Translations under genes and position numbers: made by a program
In this document: piece by piece, positions 28,647 to 38,054 of the stretch
Position numbering within the stretch: the stretch's first letter is position 1
Layout: every line of letters starts with the position of its first letter
Notes under the pieces: generated by a model
Told to the model about the DNA's origin: nothing
Database searches by the model: none
What the model saw: the letters and a program-made list of their open reading frames with translations, nothing else
NCBI RefSeq assembly: GCF_026191375.1
Contig: NZ_JAODTL010000045.1
Span: 1 to 64,000, forward strand
Reading direction: 5' to 3'
DNA from: Marinomonas pontica
GTDB taxonomy: Bacteria; Pseudomonadota; Gammaproteobacteria; Pseudomonadales; Marinomonadaceae
Length of the DNA stretch: 64,000 nt

Positions 28647-29663
28647 TTAAGCGAACAGCGTATTCAAATGTTTTAAATGCATTGCTTTAGTGTCTTCTGC
28701 CATCCAGCTGCCTGTGATGCCATTTTCAGCAAGTTGAAATAACTCCTCTTTGCTGATGTTGGTGTTGCGAATCAACGAAGCGTAATTATCATTCATGTAG
28801 CCACCAAAATAAGCCGGGTCATCCGAATTTACTGTGGCGTGAAGTCCTAAAGCAAGCATCTGCTTGATCGGGTGGTCTTTCATGTCATTGACAACGCACA
28901 GCTTTAGATTGGAAAGTGGGCAAACAGTCAGTGTCAAATTACGCTGTTTGATGGTCTGAATAAGTTTGTCGTCTTCAAGTGCTCTATTGCCGTGATCAAT
29001 GCGTTCTACTCCGACTTGATCGATGGCTTGCCATACATAGTCTGGTGGCCCTTCTTCTCCTGCGTGAGCGGTGACTTTTAGACCAAGGCTTTTACAGCTC
29101 TCAAAAACGCGTAAGAATTTTTCAGGCGGGTGACCCACTTCGGAACTGTCTAATCCAACGCCATCAATCCAAGCCAAATAGGGCTTAGCCAGTTCTAATG
29201 TCTCAAAAGCACTTTCTTCGCTTAGGTGTCTCAGGAAGGACATAATAAGTTTGGATGTCATGCCCCATTTTTTTTCCGCGTCTTGGAGCGCGTTATGGAT
29301 GCCTTTTATTTGAACGTCAAACGCAACACCACGAGACAAGTGACCTTGTGGGTCAAAGAAAATCTCGACGTGCACGACGTTTTCGCTGTGAACTTTTTCT
29401 AAATACGCCATGGTTAGGTCATAAAAATCGACTTCATGAAGAAGCACTGACATGCCTTGATAATAAAGGTCTAGAAAGTCTTGTAGGTTGGTGAACTGGT
29501 AGGCTGCTTTTAAGGCTTCAACGGTTGAGTATTTCAGTTCAACGTTATTGCGTTGCGCGATAGCAAACATCTGCTCAGGCTCAAAGGTACCTTCAATGTG
29601 CAAATGAAGCTCGGTCTTTGGCATTGCCTTTGATAACTCGATCAGTGTGTTTGTTGTGTTCAT
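28647..29663 (-). CDS. Adenine deaminase (adenosine deaminase-like family)
   Basis: 338 residues from the ATG at 29663 (AAGG site); a longer frame to 29762 lacks family support. Zinc and catalytic motifs: HLHIEG near 19-24, HAGEEGPP near 197, and SDDPAYFGGY near 275. The EEGPP, FDPQGHLSRG, GLDSSEVGHPP and YFGGY signatures match the Pseudomonas PA0148-type group, which was shown to act on adenine rather than adenosine. It makes hypoxanthine from adenine for purine salvage. Last gene of the BMP-type transporter operon, which fits a nucleoside/nucleobase scavenging role. Confidence 0.88.
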   Translation of the reverse strand: MNTTNTLIELSKAMPKTELHLHIEGTFEPEQMFAIAQRNNVELKYSTVEALKAAYQFTNLQDFLDLYYQGMSVLLHEVDFYDLTMAYLEKVHSENVVHVEIFFDPQGHLSRGVAFDVQIKGIHNALQDAEKKWGMTSKLIMSFLRHLSEESAFETLELAKPYLAWIDGVGLDSSEVGHPPEKFLRVFESCKSLGLKVTAHAGEEGPPDYVWQAIDQVGVERIDHGNRALEDDKLIQTIKQRNLTLTVCPLSNLKLCVVNDMKDHPIKQMLALGLHATVNSDDPAYFGGYMNDNYASLIRNTNISKEELFQLAENGITGSWMAEDTKAMHLKHLNTLFA

Positions 29664-29780
29664 TAGGTTACCTTTTATTTGGCTGTAACGACTTTGTTTT
29701 ACTTGGCGTTTAATTCTTAGATATAGCGAGAAAAACGGAGAAAAGGGTATTGATTGCGTCACTTGTAAAAAAGCAGGGGA

Positions 29781-29809
29781 ATATACAGCCAGCGTCGCTG
29801 GCTGTATAT
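29781..29809. terminator. 13-bp hairpin between BMP gene and adenine deaminase gene
   Basis: ATATACAGCCAGC (29781-29793) and GCTGGCTGTATAT (29797-29809) form a perfect stem with a 3-nt loop, 13 bp after the substrate-binding protein stop. It may be a partial terminator or an mRNA 3'-end stabiliser that lets the binding protein be made in excess. That role is inferred. Confidence 0.6.
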
Positions 29810-29822
29810 AGGTCTATTCGGT

Positions 29823-30890
29823 TTAGCGAGGAATTTCGTCAGTGATGCCTTCGACATACCAGTTAACCTGAGCCAGCTCGACATCCGTTAACGAATGATT
29901 GGCAGGAACCGCAACGTTGCCTTTGTTGTCTTTGATCGGGCCTGTGAACGGTTTGAATTCACCAGATTTGATAGACGCTAAAGTTGCATCAATTTTAGCG
30001 CGAACATCTTTAGGGAGGTTCGGGTTAATAGAGGCAAGTGTTAGCATGTCGTCTTGGAATCCACCCCAGAAATCTTTAGATTCCCATGTGCCATCCATAA
30101 CCGCTTGAACTTGTTTGATGTAATAAGGGGCCCAGTCATCACGTACTGAGAAGATGTGAGCGTTAGGGGCAAATTTGCTCTGATCGGATGCTTGACCGAT
30201 CGCACGTAAGCCACGCTTTTCGGCGGCAATTAGAGGAGCTGGGCTATCAGTATGTTGTAGCATAACGTCTACACCCTGATCCATTAAGGCGTTAGCAGCA
30301 TCCGTTTCTTTACCTGGATCATACCAAGTGTTCGCCCAAACGATTTTCATTTTTACGTCTGGATTGACGCTTTTCGCACCCATATAAGCGGCATTGATGT
30401 CGCGAATAACTTCAGGGATTGGGAATGAGCCAATGTAGCCAATGGTGTTGGTTTTGGTCATCATGCCCGCGGTTACGCCCGAAATATAACGTCCTTCATA
30501 AGTACGCAAAACATACGTACCTAGGTTTTTAGACAGTTTGTACCCTGTTGCGTGTTCGAAGGTAACTTTCGGGAAGCGCTTCGCGACTTTTACTGTTGGG
30601 TTCATGAATCCAAAAGACGTGGTGAAAATCAGATCGTTGCCCGCTTTTGCCAACTGTGTAATAACTCGTTCAGCGTCCGCGCCTTCAGGCACGTTTTCTA
30701 CGTAAGTGGTTTTTACTTTGTCACCAAAATATTCTTCTAAGCCTTTTCGACCCATGTCATGTTCGTAGCTCCAGCCTAAATCACCCACTGGGCCAACATA
30801 AACAAAGCCCACTTTTAACGGCTCTGCAGCTTGTATTGCACTTGCTCCAGCCAAAAGCCCCAGACTAACCAGTAAACTTTTCAGTTTCAT
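29823..30890 (-). CDS. BMP-family ABC transporter substrate-binding protein
   Basis: 355 residues. Sec signal peptide 1-21 ending in AIQA, then a PnrA/BMP-type fold with GFVYVGPVGDLGWSYEHD near the start and a GxxxxxDVMLQHTD ligand loop. The family binds nucleosides or purine bases in the periplasm. The transporter components just upstream (ATPase and two permeases) and adenine deaminase downstream support purine uptake. No lipobox is seen, so it should be soluble periplasmic. Confidence 0.93.
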   Translation of the reverse strand: MKLKSLLVSLGLLAGASAIQAAEPLKVGFVYVGPVGDLGWSYEHDMGRKGLEEYFGDKVKTTYVENVPEGADAERVITQLAKAGNDLIFTTSFGFMNPTVKVAKRFPKVTFEHATGYKLSKNLGTYVLRTYEGRYISGVTAGMMTKTNTIGYIGSFPIPEVIRDINAAYMGAKSVNPDVKMKIVWANTWYDPGKETDAANALMDQGVDVMLQHTDSPAPLIAAEKRGLRAIGQASDQSKFAPNAHIFSVRDDWAPYYIKQVQAVMDGTWESKDFWGGFQDDMLTLASINPNLPKDVRAKIDATLASIKSGEFKPFTGPIKDNKGNVAVPANHSLTDVELAQVNWYVEGITDEIPR

Positions 30891-30965
30891 TTTTTGCTCC
30901 TTTTATGCCTTCCGGCGTTTTTTATGTAATAACTCATAAACAAAATGCAAAAACGAATGCCTCGT

Positions 30966-31898
30966 TTACGCCATTTGTCTTGGATCAAACGGCTTGCCCA
31001 GTGATCGAGGGGCGAGCAGTTTTTCTTTAAATTGATCTGCGCTGATAATAACCATGACGATAACCGTCGCAACATAAGGCAACATGGCGAGCAAATTGGG
31101 AGATATAGACCAGCCCAAACCTTGAAGAACCAAATGCATAATGCTCGCCAACCCAAATAAATACGCCCCTAGCATGATTCTACCAACGCGCCATGAGGCG
31201 AACACCACTAACGCAAGCGCAATCCAGCCGCGCCCCGCTGTCATGTTTTCTACCCACATTGGTGTATAAACGAGTGACATGTAGGCGCCGGCCATTCCTG
31301 CCATTACGCCGCCAAACATCACGGATAAATAACGAACGCGCAACACTTTAATGCCGATCGCATTGGCGGCATGGGGGTTCTCGCCAACGGCTTTAAGGGT
31401 TAAGCCGATTCTGGTTTTATTGACCACATAAAGAAGGGCGAAAGTGATGGCAAAAGAGGAATAGACCAGTATGTCGTGAGTGAACAAGATCTTCCCTATA
31501 AAAGGGATGTCACTTAACAACGGAATAGCAATAGGCTGAAAGCCTTGGATGGTTTGTCCAACAACGCCAGAGCCGACAAAGGCGCTCAATCCGGTGCCAA
31601 AGATGGTTAGGGCCAGTCCAGTTGCCACTTGATTGGCGCCTAAGTGCAGTACAAGAGCGGCAAATATCAGGCTCATAAGGCAACCCATAAGCATCGCGGC
31701 AAGCACGCCTAAACCGGCGCTGCCAGTGCCGTAAGCGGCCAGAAACCCGACAACAGCGCCCATTAGCATCATGCCTTCTTGGCCAAGATTCAACACGCCA
31801 GATTTCTCACAGATGAGTTCGCCTAATGCGATAAACAGAAGCGGGGTGCCGGTTTTGATGGCGGCAAACAAAATTTGTACGATTAGATCCGAGTCCAT
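30966..31898 (-). CDS. Nucleoside-type ABC transporter permease (second)
   Basis: 310 residues with about 8 membrane helices. It has the BPD_transp_2 features GVLNLGQEGMMLMGA near 33-48 and the EAA-like loop AVGENPHAANAIGIKVLRVRY near 180-200. This is the YufQ/NupQ-type partner of the first permease. The stop of the upstream permease gene lies 9 bp away, so the two are translationally close. It forms the membrane channel of a BMP-family importer. Confidence 0.93.
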   Translation of the reverse strand: MDSDLIVQILFAAIKTGTPLLFIALGELICEKSGVLNLGQEGMMLMGAVVGFLAAYGTGSAGLGVLAAMLMGCLMSLIFAALVLHLGANQVATGLALTIFGTGLSAFVGSGVVGQTIQGFQPIAIPLLSDIPFIGKILFTHDILVYSSFAITFALLYVVNKTRIGLTLKAVGENPHAANAIGIKVLRVRYLSVMFGGVMAGMAGAYMSLVYTPMWVENMTAGRGWIALALVVFASWRVGRIMLGAYLFGLASIMHLVLQGLGWSISPNLLAMLPYVATVIVMVIISADQFKEKLLAPRSLGKPFDPRQMA

Positions 31899-31907
31899 AA
31901 GTGGCTC

Positions 31908-32975
31908 CTAGTTTGTCGCATGATTTGAAAAGGCGAGGCGATTATTAATGAAAAAATCACAAGCCAGAAGAAAGAACAATAAAACGCCTTGAAACATACT
32001 GACGACGGCGACAGGGATGCCCATTTCGATTTGCGCTAAGTCTCCGCCCATATAAAGTACCGCCATAAAGATCGCGGCCAAAATGGCTCCAATAGGGTGA
32101 AGCCTGCCGAGATAAGCGACGATGATGGCAGAATAACCATAGCCGGGGGAAACGTTTGGAACCAATTGGCCAATGGGGCCTGTGGTTTCACTCACTCCTG
32201 CTAAGCCAGCTAGTGCGCCAGCAAATAGCATGACCAGCCAGCTGAGTTTTTTGCTGCTAAAGCCGGCGTATCTTGCGGCGGGCTCATCAGCACCAAATAC
32301 TTGTATTTGAAAACCCAAATGCGTTTTGCTTAGGATAAACCAGCCGATCACACCTGACAGGATGGCGAAGACAATCCCAAGATGGATTCGGCTGCTGTCA
32401 AAGAGTGTGGGCAATAACGTCGCATCAGAAAACATAGCCGATTCGGGGAAGCCAAAACCTTGTGGATCACGAAGCGGACCATGAACCGCCCATATCAAAA
32501 GATACAAAGCAATATAGTTAAACATGATGGTGGTTAAGATGAGATTCGAGTTAAATTTCAGCTTCAAGAATGTCGGAATCGCGGCCCAAATCATTCCAGA
32601 CGCGATGCCCGCCAGTAACGTGATCGGCAATGCAAAGGCAGATTCAGAATCGACAAAGTAAAGTGCCATCGCAGATCCACCCAATGCGCCTGCCAGCAGT
32701 TGCCCCTCCGCACCGATGTTCCACATGTTGGCTCGATAGCAGAGTGATAGGCCAACGGCGCACAGTAATAAAGGCCCCATCTTGACGAACATTTCGCCAA
32801 TGTTGTAGCTGTCGGCCAATGGCGCTATCAATAAAACGTGCAATGCTTGAGTAGGCGACTTTCCAATGGCTGAGAAAAGAATGCCGCCAAATATTAAGGT
32901 TAAAACGATGGCGAGCAGCGGCGAAGCGATTTTCATCATTGAGCTTGGCTCAGTGCGAGCTTGAATGCGGATCAT
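31908..32975 (-). CDS. Nucleoside-type ABC transporter permease (first)
   Basis: 355 residues with about 9-10 membrane helices. Characteristic NIGAEGQLLAGA near 87-98 and the loop FGADEPAARYAGFSSKKLSWL near 230 mark the YufP/NupP-type permease of the branched-chain/nucleoside permease family. Its ATG overlaps the end of the ATPase gene by 4 nt. Works as heterodimer with the next permease. Confidence 0.93.
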   Translation of the reverse strand: MIRIQARTEPSSMMKIASPLLAIVLTLIFGGILFSAIGKSPTQALHVLLIAPLADSYNIGEMFVKMGPLLLCAVGLSLCYRANMWNIGAEGQLLAGALGGSAMALYFVDSESAFALPITLLAGIASGMIWAAIPTFLKLKFNSNLILTTIMFNYIALYLLIWAVHGPLRDPQGFGFPESAMFSDATLLPTLFDSSRIHLGIVFAILSGVIGWFILSKTHLGFQIQVFGADEPAARYAGFSSKKLSWLVMLFAGALAGLAGVSETTGPIGQLVPNVSPGYGYSAIIVAYLGRLHPIGAILAAIFMAVLYMGGDLAQIEMGIPVAVVSMFQGVLLFFLLACDFFINNRLAFSNHATN

Positions 32976-34522
32976 GACTTGGCCCCTTTAAAGTCGTTAT
33001 TGCTGTTGATAAAAGTGCCAGCCATCCATTGTCCTATTTGATCAATATTGGTGGATTCTGTTTTTACTACTGGCGAAAGATGTCCGTCACACACGGCGGC
33101 CATACGATCAGCTAATAAAAACAGTTCATCTATGTCTTCGGAAATCAGCAAAATGGCCGCGCCTTGATCTCGCAGCGCCAGTAACGCTTGGTGGATGGCA
33201 AGAGCGGCACCAACATCCACACCCCAGGTTGGGTGGGCGCAGATCAATACTTTGGGGTTTTGGCCGATTTCACGTCCCATGATAAATTTTTGTAAATTAC
33301 CGCCGCTTAGGCTTTTGGCTTCGGAAAATTCACCGTGACACTTTACTTTGTATTTGGCGATGAGCGTTTCGGTGTATTTTTGGATGCTTGGCCAGTCAAC
33401 CAATCCCTTTTTAATAAAGCCATCGCTGTGGGTTAGTAGCGTGTTTTCCGTCAGGCTCATGTCTGGCACAGCACCGCGGCCTAAGCGTTCTTCTGGCACG
33501 TACGCCATGCCCAATTTTCTTCTGTCCCCCGCATGTAGGTGGCCAATGGCTTTGTCTTCAAGGGTCAGACTGTTTTTTACATCCCGTTCGTCTTCGCCGC
33601 TAATAATGGCCATTAGTTCGTCTTGGCCATTGCCTGCAACCCCCGCGACCCCTAATATTTCGCCGGATTTTAGTTCGAAACTTATGTCTTTTAATGATGT
33701 GCCGAAAGGCTGTTTTGCAGGCAGAGATAAGCAGTTGACATTGAAGAGAGACTTTGTGCCTATCTTTTTAGCGTAACCTGCGTCCTGTTCTGCCAAGTCG
33801 CCTACCATCATTTTTGCGATGGAGGCGGGCGTTTCTTCCTGTGGAACACAGGTTTCAACGACTCTACCGCCCCGCAAAATGGTGGCTTTATGGCAAATCT
33901 CAGTGACTTCATGAAGCTTGTGGCTGATAAATAAAATGCTGCAGCCTTCTTTTGACAGTGTGCGCAATACGTCAAACAATCCAGCGACTTCTTGTGGTGT
34001 GAGCACCGAGGTAGGTTCGTCAAGTATCAGCAGTTTTACGGATTGGACAAGACAACGCATGATCTCCACTCGTTGTCTTTCACCAATAGAAAGCGAATGA
34101 ACATAACGGTCAGGGTTCACGTTTAAGCCGTATTCTTTAGAAAGTTGTACGATTCGTTCGGCCAAATTTCCAATGGCATTGAGTTGAGTTTTGCTTAGGC
34201 ACAGCTCAATGTTTTGGCTGACGGTGAGTGTCTCAAACAAGGAGAAATGTTGGAACACCATGCCGATGCCCAAATCCCGTGCAATCGAAGGGGACTTGAT
34301 GCTGACTTCACGACCATCCCATATGATGTCGCCTTTGTCGGGCGAAACGACACCATAAATGGTTTTTACCAGGGTGCTTTTACCTGCACCATTTTCCCCC
34401 AATAGCGCGTGAATTTCTCCAGGCATTAGGCTGATGCTGATGTCATCATTAGCAAGGCAACCTGGATATTGTTTGGTAATACTCACAAGCTCTAAGCGTG
34501 ATACCAAATTGCTTCTTTTCAA
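32972..34522 (-). CDS. Nucleoside-type ABC transporter ATP-binding protein (duplicated)
   Basis: 516 residues with two nucleotide-binding domains, as in YufO/NupO and sugar transporters. The first carries a Walker A (GENGAGKST near 41-49), signature LSIGERQRVEI and Walker B LLILDEPT. The second has a degenerate Walker A (GVAGNGQDE) and signature LSGGNLQKFI. The start is probably TTG at 34522 with AAGGTG upstream, as no ATG fits. First gene of a five-gene purine operon. No purine riboswitch aptamer was recognised before it. Confidence 0.93.
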   Translation of the reverse strand: MKRSNLVSRLELVSITKQYPGCLANDDISISLMPGEIHALLGENGAGKSTLVKTIYGVVSPDKGDIIWDGREVSIKSPSIARDLGIGMVFQHFSLFETLTVSQNIELCLSKTQLNAIGNLAERIVQLSKEYGLNVNPDRYVHSLSIGERQRVEIMRCLVQSVKLLILDEPTSVLTPQEVAGLFDVLRTLSKEGCSILFISHKLHEVTEICHKATILRGGRVVETCVPQEETPASIAKMMVGDLAEQDAGYAKKIGTKSLFNVNCLSLPAKQPFGTSLKDISFELKSGEILGVAGVAGNGQDELMAIISGEDERDVKNSLTLEDKAIGHLHAGDRRKLGMAYVPEERLGRGAVPDMSLTENTLLTHSDGFIKKGLVDWPSIQKYTETLIAKYKVKCHGEFSEAKSLSGGNLQKFIMGREIGQNPKVLICAHPTWGVDVGAALAIHQALLALRDQGAAILLISEDIDELFLLADRMAAVCDGHLSPVVKTESTNIDQIGQWMAGTFINSNNDFKGAKS

Positions 34523-34995
34523 TGTTCTGGCACCTTATTTAATGTAATGGACATCTATACATGGCATCTAGTATGAAATATACGACAGTTTTCAATTTGA
34601 CGCGCACCGTTTTGGGTTTGCTTGTGTTTTGTTTTGGTGCGCAATGTCGCGTTTTTTTGTATATTTGACCGATTAGTTAATGTTTTGTGTTTTTAGTTGT
34701 TTGTGTGTCTGTTACTAATCAAATTCCATGCCAATGAGTCGACTCAATCTGTACGCCTTATTTGTGACTAAGGTGGCAATGGCGCCATGATATTGTGCTG
34801 ATTATTCTTTGCTTCCAAGCGGATTGGTCTAAACTTTATGACCTGTCGGTATTACTCGCCATAATGAATAGAAATAGAGGCGGCTTTTCTGTAAAGTACG
34901 TGCTTTCGCCTGCACATTATAGAAGCCTGTTTTCGCATATAATAGTTGGTAAGCATAACAACATAAGCTTGATTGTTTTTAATACAGATAAATGA
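34523..34995. other. Intergenic region between divergent purine operon and diguanylate cyclase gene
   Basis: 473 bp with no gene seen. It holds an inverted repeat GCGCACC/GGTGCGC (34602-34608 and 34636-34642, 27 bp apart) just upstream of a TTGAAA-type minus-strand promoter candidate. It also has two palindromes: TGAGTCGACTCA (34735-34746) and ATGGCGCCAT (34779-34788). These could be operators for either gene. None could be matched to a known regulator. Confidence 0.5.
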
Positions 34996-36105
34996 ATGCG
35001 GGGTATTGTGTTTTCTTCGATAAAGCAACTCATTAAAACGCTTTTGAACCTTGGCTTTGACGATGAGTTCGGTAATGACCTCAATCAAAAGCACGTGGTG
35101 AACTTCTCTTACATGATGTTTTGTTTGAGCTGTTTATTTATGATTGCTGTGTTTTCGTTCCGCCAAATGTATTCCGTCTCTTTGTTTTCTGCCTTCGGCT
35201 TGTTCATTGGTGTTATTGGCCTTCGCTATAATTACATTGGTTATTTCTCTAGGGCGCAGTTGTTGATGCCCATCATTAAAATTTCTCAAATCACTGTACT
35301 GAGCTTGTTTTATTTTGGTACGAGCAGTGGTTTTCATTGGTTTTTTGTGAATGTTATTGCGTATTCATTTGTTGTTTTTCGTGCAGATCAACGAGCAACG
35401 AAAGGCTGGATTGTCGGTGCGTCTGTTGCGTTATTTTTGTTGTGTGAGCTGGTTAATACGGGTGGCTTATATCTGAGCGCGGTGGATCAAGAAATTGCCA
35501 TCATATTGGTCTTTTTAGCTGTGGCATTTAATTTTGCCATGGTGATTAATTTGGTGATGAATCGATTAAAAGCAGTCAATCATCACCTTAGAACATTGGC
35601 GGAAAAAGACGAACTAACTGGTTTGTCAAACCGCCGTAAAGTGCTGGCGGATGCGGTCAATATTTTTGCCGACTCGGTTATCAATAGAGAGTCTTGTGTT
35701 TTCTCTATCGTGGATTTGGATCACTTCAAGAAGATCAATGATACATTCGGTCACGAAGCTGGGGATTTGGTGCTGGCCAAAGTGTCCGCTATGATGGCGT
35801 CGGTGATTCGTCCTCAGGATGAAATTGGCCGATATGGCGGTGAGGAATTCATTGTCATTATGCGTGATACCAGTCTGAAAAAAGCCGCCGCTATGATGGA
35901 GCATATGAGGCAGTCAGTTGAAGATATGTTAATCGAAACAGAACATGGCATTGTGATTCCAGTGACGATTAGTATTGGGTTGGCTGCGATTGACCCTAGC
36001 GTGTCTCGCTACGAAGAAATCTTGGCGCAGGCGGATAAAGGCTTGTATGCGGCTAAGCGAAGCGGTCGAAATCGTCTTTCTGTGCAATCGGATTATCAGA
36101 ACTAG
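34996..36105 (+). CDS. Membrane diguanylate cyclase (GGDEF)
   Basis: 369 residues: about six membrane helices (roughly 40-195, of the 6TM/MASE-like type), then a GGDEF domain from about 205 with the VDLDHFKKINDTFGH motif and active-site GGEEF near 283. An RxxD inhibitory site (RPQD) precedes GGEEF by five residues, so feedback inhibition is expected. It should make cyclic-di-GMP. The sensed signal is unknown. Next is a pseudouridine synthase gene in the same direction, but the gap of over 100 bp argues against tight coupling. Confidence 0.92.
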   Translation: MRGIVFSSIKQLIKTLLNLGFDDEFGNDLNQKHVVNFSYMMFCLSCLFMIAVFSFRQMYSVSLFSAFGLFIGVIGLRYNYIGYFSRAQLLMPIIKISQITVLSLFYFGTSSGFHWFFVNVIAYSFVVFRADQRATKGWIVGASVALFLLCELVNTGGLYLSAVDQEIAIILVFLAVAFNFAMVINLVMNRLKAVNHHLRTLAEKDELTGLSNRRKVLADAVNIFADSVINRESCVFSIVDLDHFKKINDTFGHEAGDLVLAKVSAMMASVIRPQDEIGRYGGEEFIVIMRDTSLKKAAAMMEHMRQSVEDMLIETEHGIVIPVTISIGLAAIDPSVSRYEEILAQADKGLYAAKRSGRNRLSVQSDYQN

Positions 36106-36209
36106 ATATTATTTGCTTCCTTGTATTGACATATGAGTTGTCCACTTTCTCTGTGGATAAACTTGTTGGCTAATCTATTTTTTCTTTATTTATTCGTAAC
36201 GAGGCGCAT

Positions 36210-36881
36210 TTGCTCCCTATATTGTTTCGCTGTGATGATTACTGGGTGGTTGAAAAGCCAGCAGGCATGAGCTTTCATGCCGAGTCTGAAGACTTAGGGG
36301 TAATGCAATCGCTGGCGTTGTCTTATCCGGATCACACTTTTTATCCAGTGCATCGGCTGGATAAAATGACCTCTGGTTTGCTGGTGGTGGCGTGTCACGC
36401 AAACGCGGCGGCGGAGTTTGGCCGTTTGTTTGAGCAGCATGATATTGAAAAGCGTTATTTGGCTTTGTCAAACCGTAAGCCTAAGAAAAAGCAAGGTACG
36501 GTGTCTGGTGGCATGATACCGAGCCGAAGAGGGCAGTGGAAATTGACTCAGGACAGTGAAAACTTCGCTGTAACTCAGTTTTTTTCGTCTTCTTTTCAGG
36601 GGGTTAGGGTTTTTTACCTTAGACCTTTAACGGGTAAAACACACCAAATTCGTGTCGCATTAAAGAGTGTCGGTTCTCCTATATTGGGGGACATGAGGTA
36701 CGCTGGTGAGGCGTCCGATAGGGGGTATTTACATGCTTACTCTCTGCAGTTTGAGTGGCGTGGAGAGCGGCGACATTATGTTTGTGCACCGAATGTAGGG
36801 GAGTTCTTTTCCACAGGACTGGCTGAATTTGTGGCTATGCAGTTTGATGAATCTTTACTGACGTGGCCCTCTAGAAAATAA
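36210..36881 (+). CDS. RluA-like pseudouridine synthase
   Basis: 223 residues, close to the short RluA-like group without an S4 domain. The catalytic motif HRLDKMTSG places the nucleophile Asp at residue 51. KTHQIRVALKSVGSPILGD near 140-160 is the second signature. It should isomerise uridine in rRNA or tRNA. The exact position is unknown. Start TTG at 36210 with AACGAGG just before it. It precedes rlmM by 44 bp, suggesting an RNA-modification pair. Confidence 0.88.
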   Translation: MLPILFRCDDYWVVEKPAGMSFHAESEDLGVMQSLALSYPDHTFYPVHRLDKMTSGLLVVACHANAAAEFGRLFEQHDIEKRYLALSNRKPKKKQGTVSGGMIPSRRGQWKLTQDSENFAVTQFFSSSFQGVRVFYLRPLTGKTHQIRVALKSVGSPILGDMRYAGEASDRGYLHAYSLQFEWRGERRHYVCAPNVGEFFSTGLAEFVAMQFDESLLTWPSRK

Positions 36882-36925
36882 TTGATACAACTTAGCAGAA
36901 AGTCTCTGACTAAGAAGGAATTTGA

Positions 36926-37978
36926 ATGAAAAATGTTTTGGTTTATTGCCGACAAGGTTTTGAGAAAGATTGTGCTGCAGAGCTGTCGGAAGTAGCAAGT
37001 AGTAAAGGGTTTTATGGCTACGCTAAGGTGGTTCCTGATGCGGGCTACATTGTGTATAACTTTGATCAAGCGGACGCTGGTGAAACATTGATCCAGCAAT
37101 TGACGTTTAATCGGTTGATTTTTGCTCGCCAAATTATTGCTGTAAATGATGTGATTGAGTTAGAGCAAGGTGGTCGGGTTGAATCGTTGCTTGAGGCGGC
37201 ACGCGAATTGCCATTAGCCGAAGAGATATGGATAGAGACAGCCGATACCAATGAGGCAAAGTCGTTATCTGGCTTGATTAAAAAACTAGAAAAGCCGTTG
37301 CGCGAAGGTTGGAAAAAATCAGGGGTATTGAGAAACAAAGCGGTTGGTGTCCGTCATCATGTTTTTATGTTGGATGGTGAGGCGGCGTATTTGGGTGTGT
37401 CCTACGCGGCTTGTCGTAGTGAGTTTCCGATGGGAATTCGTCGATTACGCTTTCCTGCGGCTGGGCCAAGTCGTTCAACGTTGAAACTGGAAGAAGCGTT
37501 CTTGCAGTTTGTGCCTGAGCAAACGCGAGAAACCGATTTGACCGAAGGAATGACGGCGGTTGATCTTGGTGCTGCGCCAGGTGGGTGGACTTATCAGTTT
37601 GTAAAGAAAGGCATTCATGTGATTGCGATTGATAATGGCCCTATGCAGAAAGAGTTGATGTCGACAGGTTTGGTTCAGCATGAAAAAGCAGACGGTTTTA
37701 AATATGAGCCGCCTTATACCGTGGATTGGCTGGTGTGCGATATGGTAGAGCGTCCCATCAAAGTCGCAGAGTTGATGGCTCAATGGTTGGCGAGTGGCTG
37801 GACCAGAAGGGCGATTTTCAATCTTAAATTGCCAATGAAGAAGCGATACCAAGAAGTGGCCTTGTGCATGCAAACGATTGAATCTTTGCTGAGAAAAGCG
37901 GGCGTCGGTTACCATTATCAGATAAAACATCTCTACCATGATCGTGAAGAAGTCACGGTATGCATTATGGTGCGATGA
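36926..37978 (+). CDS. rlmM: 23S rRNA 2'-O-ribose C2498 methyltransferase RlmM
   Basis: 350 residues, the usual length. N-terminal THUMP-like part (about 1-170) starting MKNVLVYCRQGFEKDCAAEL, then an RrmJ-type catalytic domain with PSRSTLKLEEAF near 181-192, SAM-binding VDLGAAPGGWTY near 212-223, and a catalytic KLPMKK tail near 292. It methylates C2498 of 23S rRNA. ATG 36926 follows AAGGAATTTGA. A strong shared terminator follows. Confidence 0.96.
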   Translation: MKNVLVYCRQGFEKDCAAELSEVASSKGFYGYAKVVPDAGYIVYNFDQADAGETLIQQLTFNRLIFARQIIAVNDVIELEQGGRVESLLEAARELPLAEEIWIETADTNEAKSLSGLIKKLEKPLREGWKKSGVLRNKAVGVRHHVFMLDGEAAYLGVSYAACRSEFPMGIRRLRFPAAGPSRSTLKLEEAFLQFVPEQTRETDLTEGMTAVDLGAAPGGWTYQFVKKGIHVIAIDNGPMQKELMSTGLVQHEKADGFKYEPPYTVDWLVCDMVERPIKVAELMAQWLASGWTRRAIFNLKLPMKKRYQEVALCMQTIESLLRKAGVGYHYQIKHLYHDREEVTVCIMVR

Positions 37979-37995
37979 AGCGATCGCCATTTATA

Positions 37996-38038
37996 AAAAA
38001 CACCCCATAGAAATCGGCTTTCTATGGGGTGTTTTTTT
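37996..38038. terminator. Bidirectional intrinsic terminator between rlmM and L,D-transpeptidase gene
   Basis: An 18-bp perfect stem (37996-38013 with 38019-38036, loop TCGGC) flanked by A-rich and T7 tracts lies between the convergent genes and can stop both. Confidence 0.93.
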
Positions 38039-38054
38039 ATCTGGGTGGGACAGC

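Noticed and set aside
34523-34700. Possible purine riboswitch before the nucleoside importer operon
   Set aside because: No conserved purine-aptamer junction sequences or matching stems were found on the minus strand.
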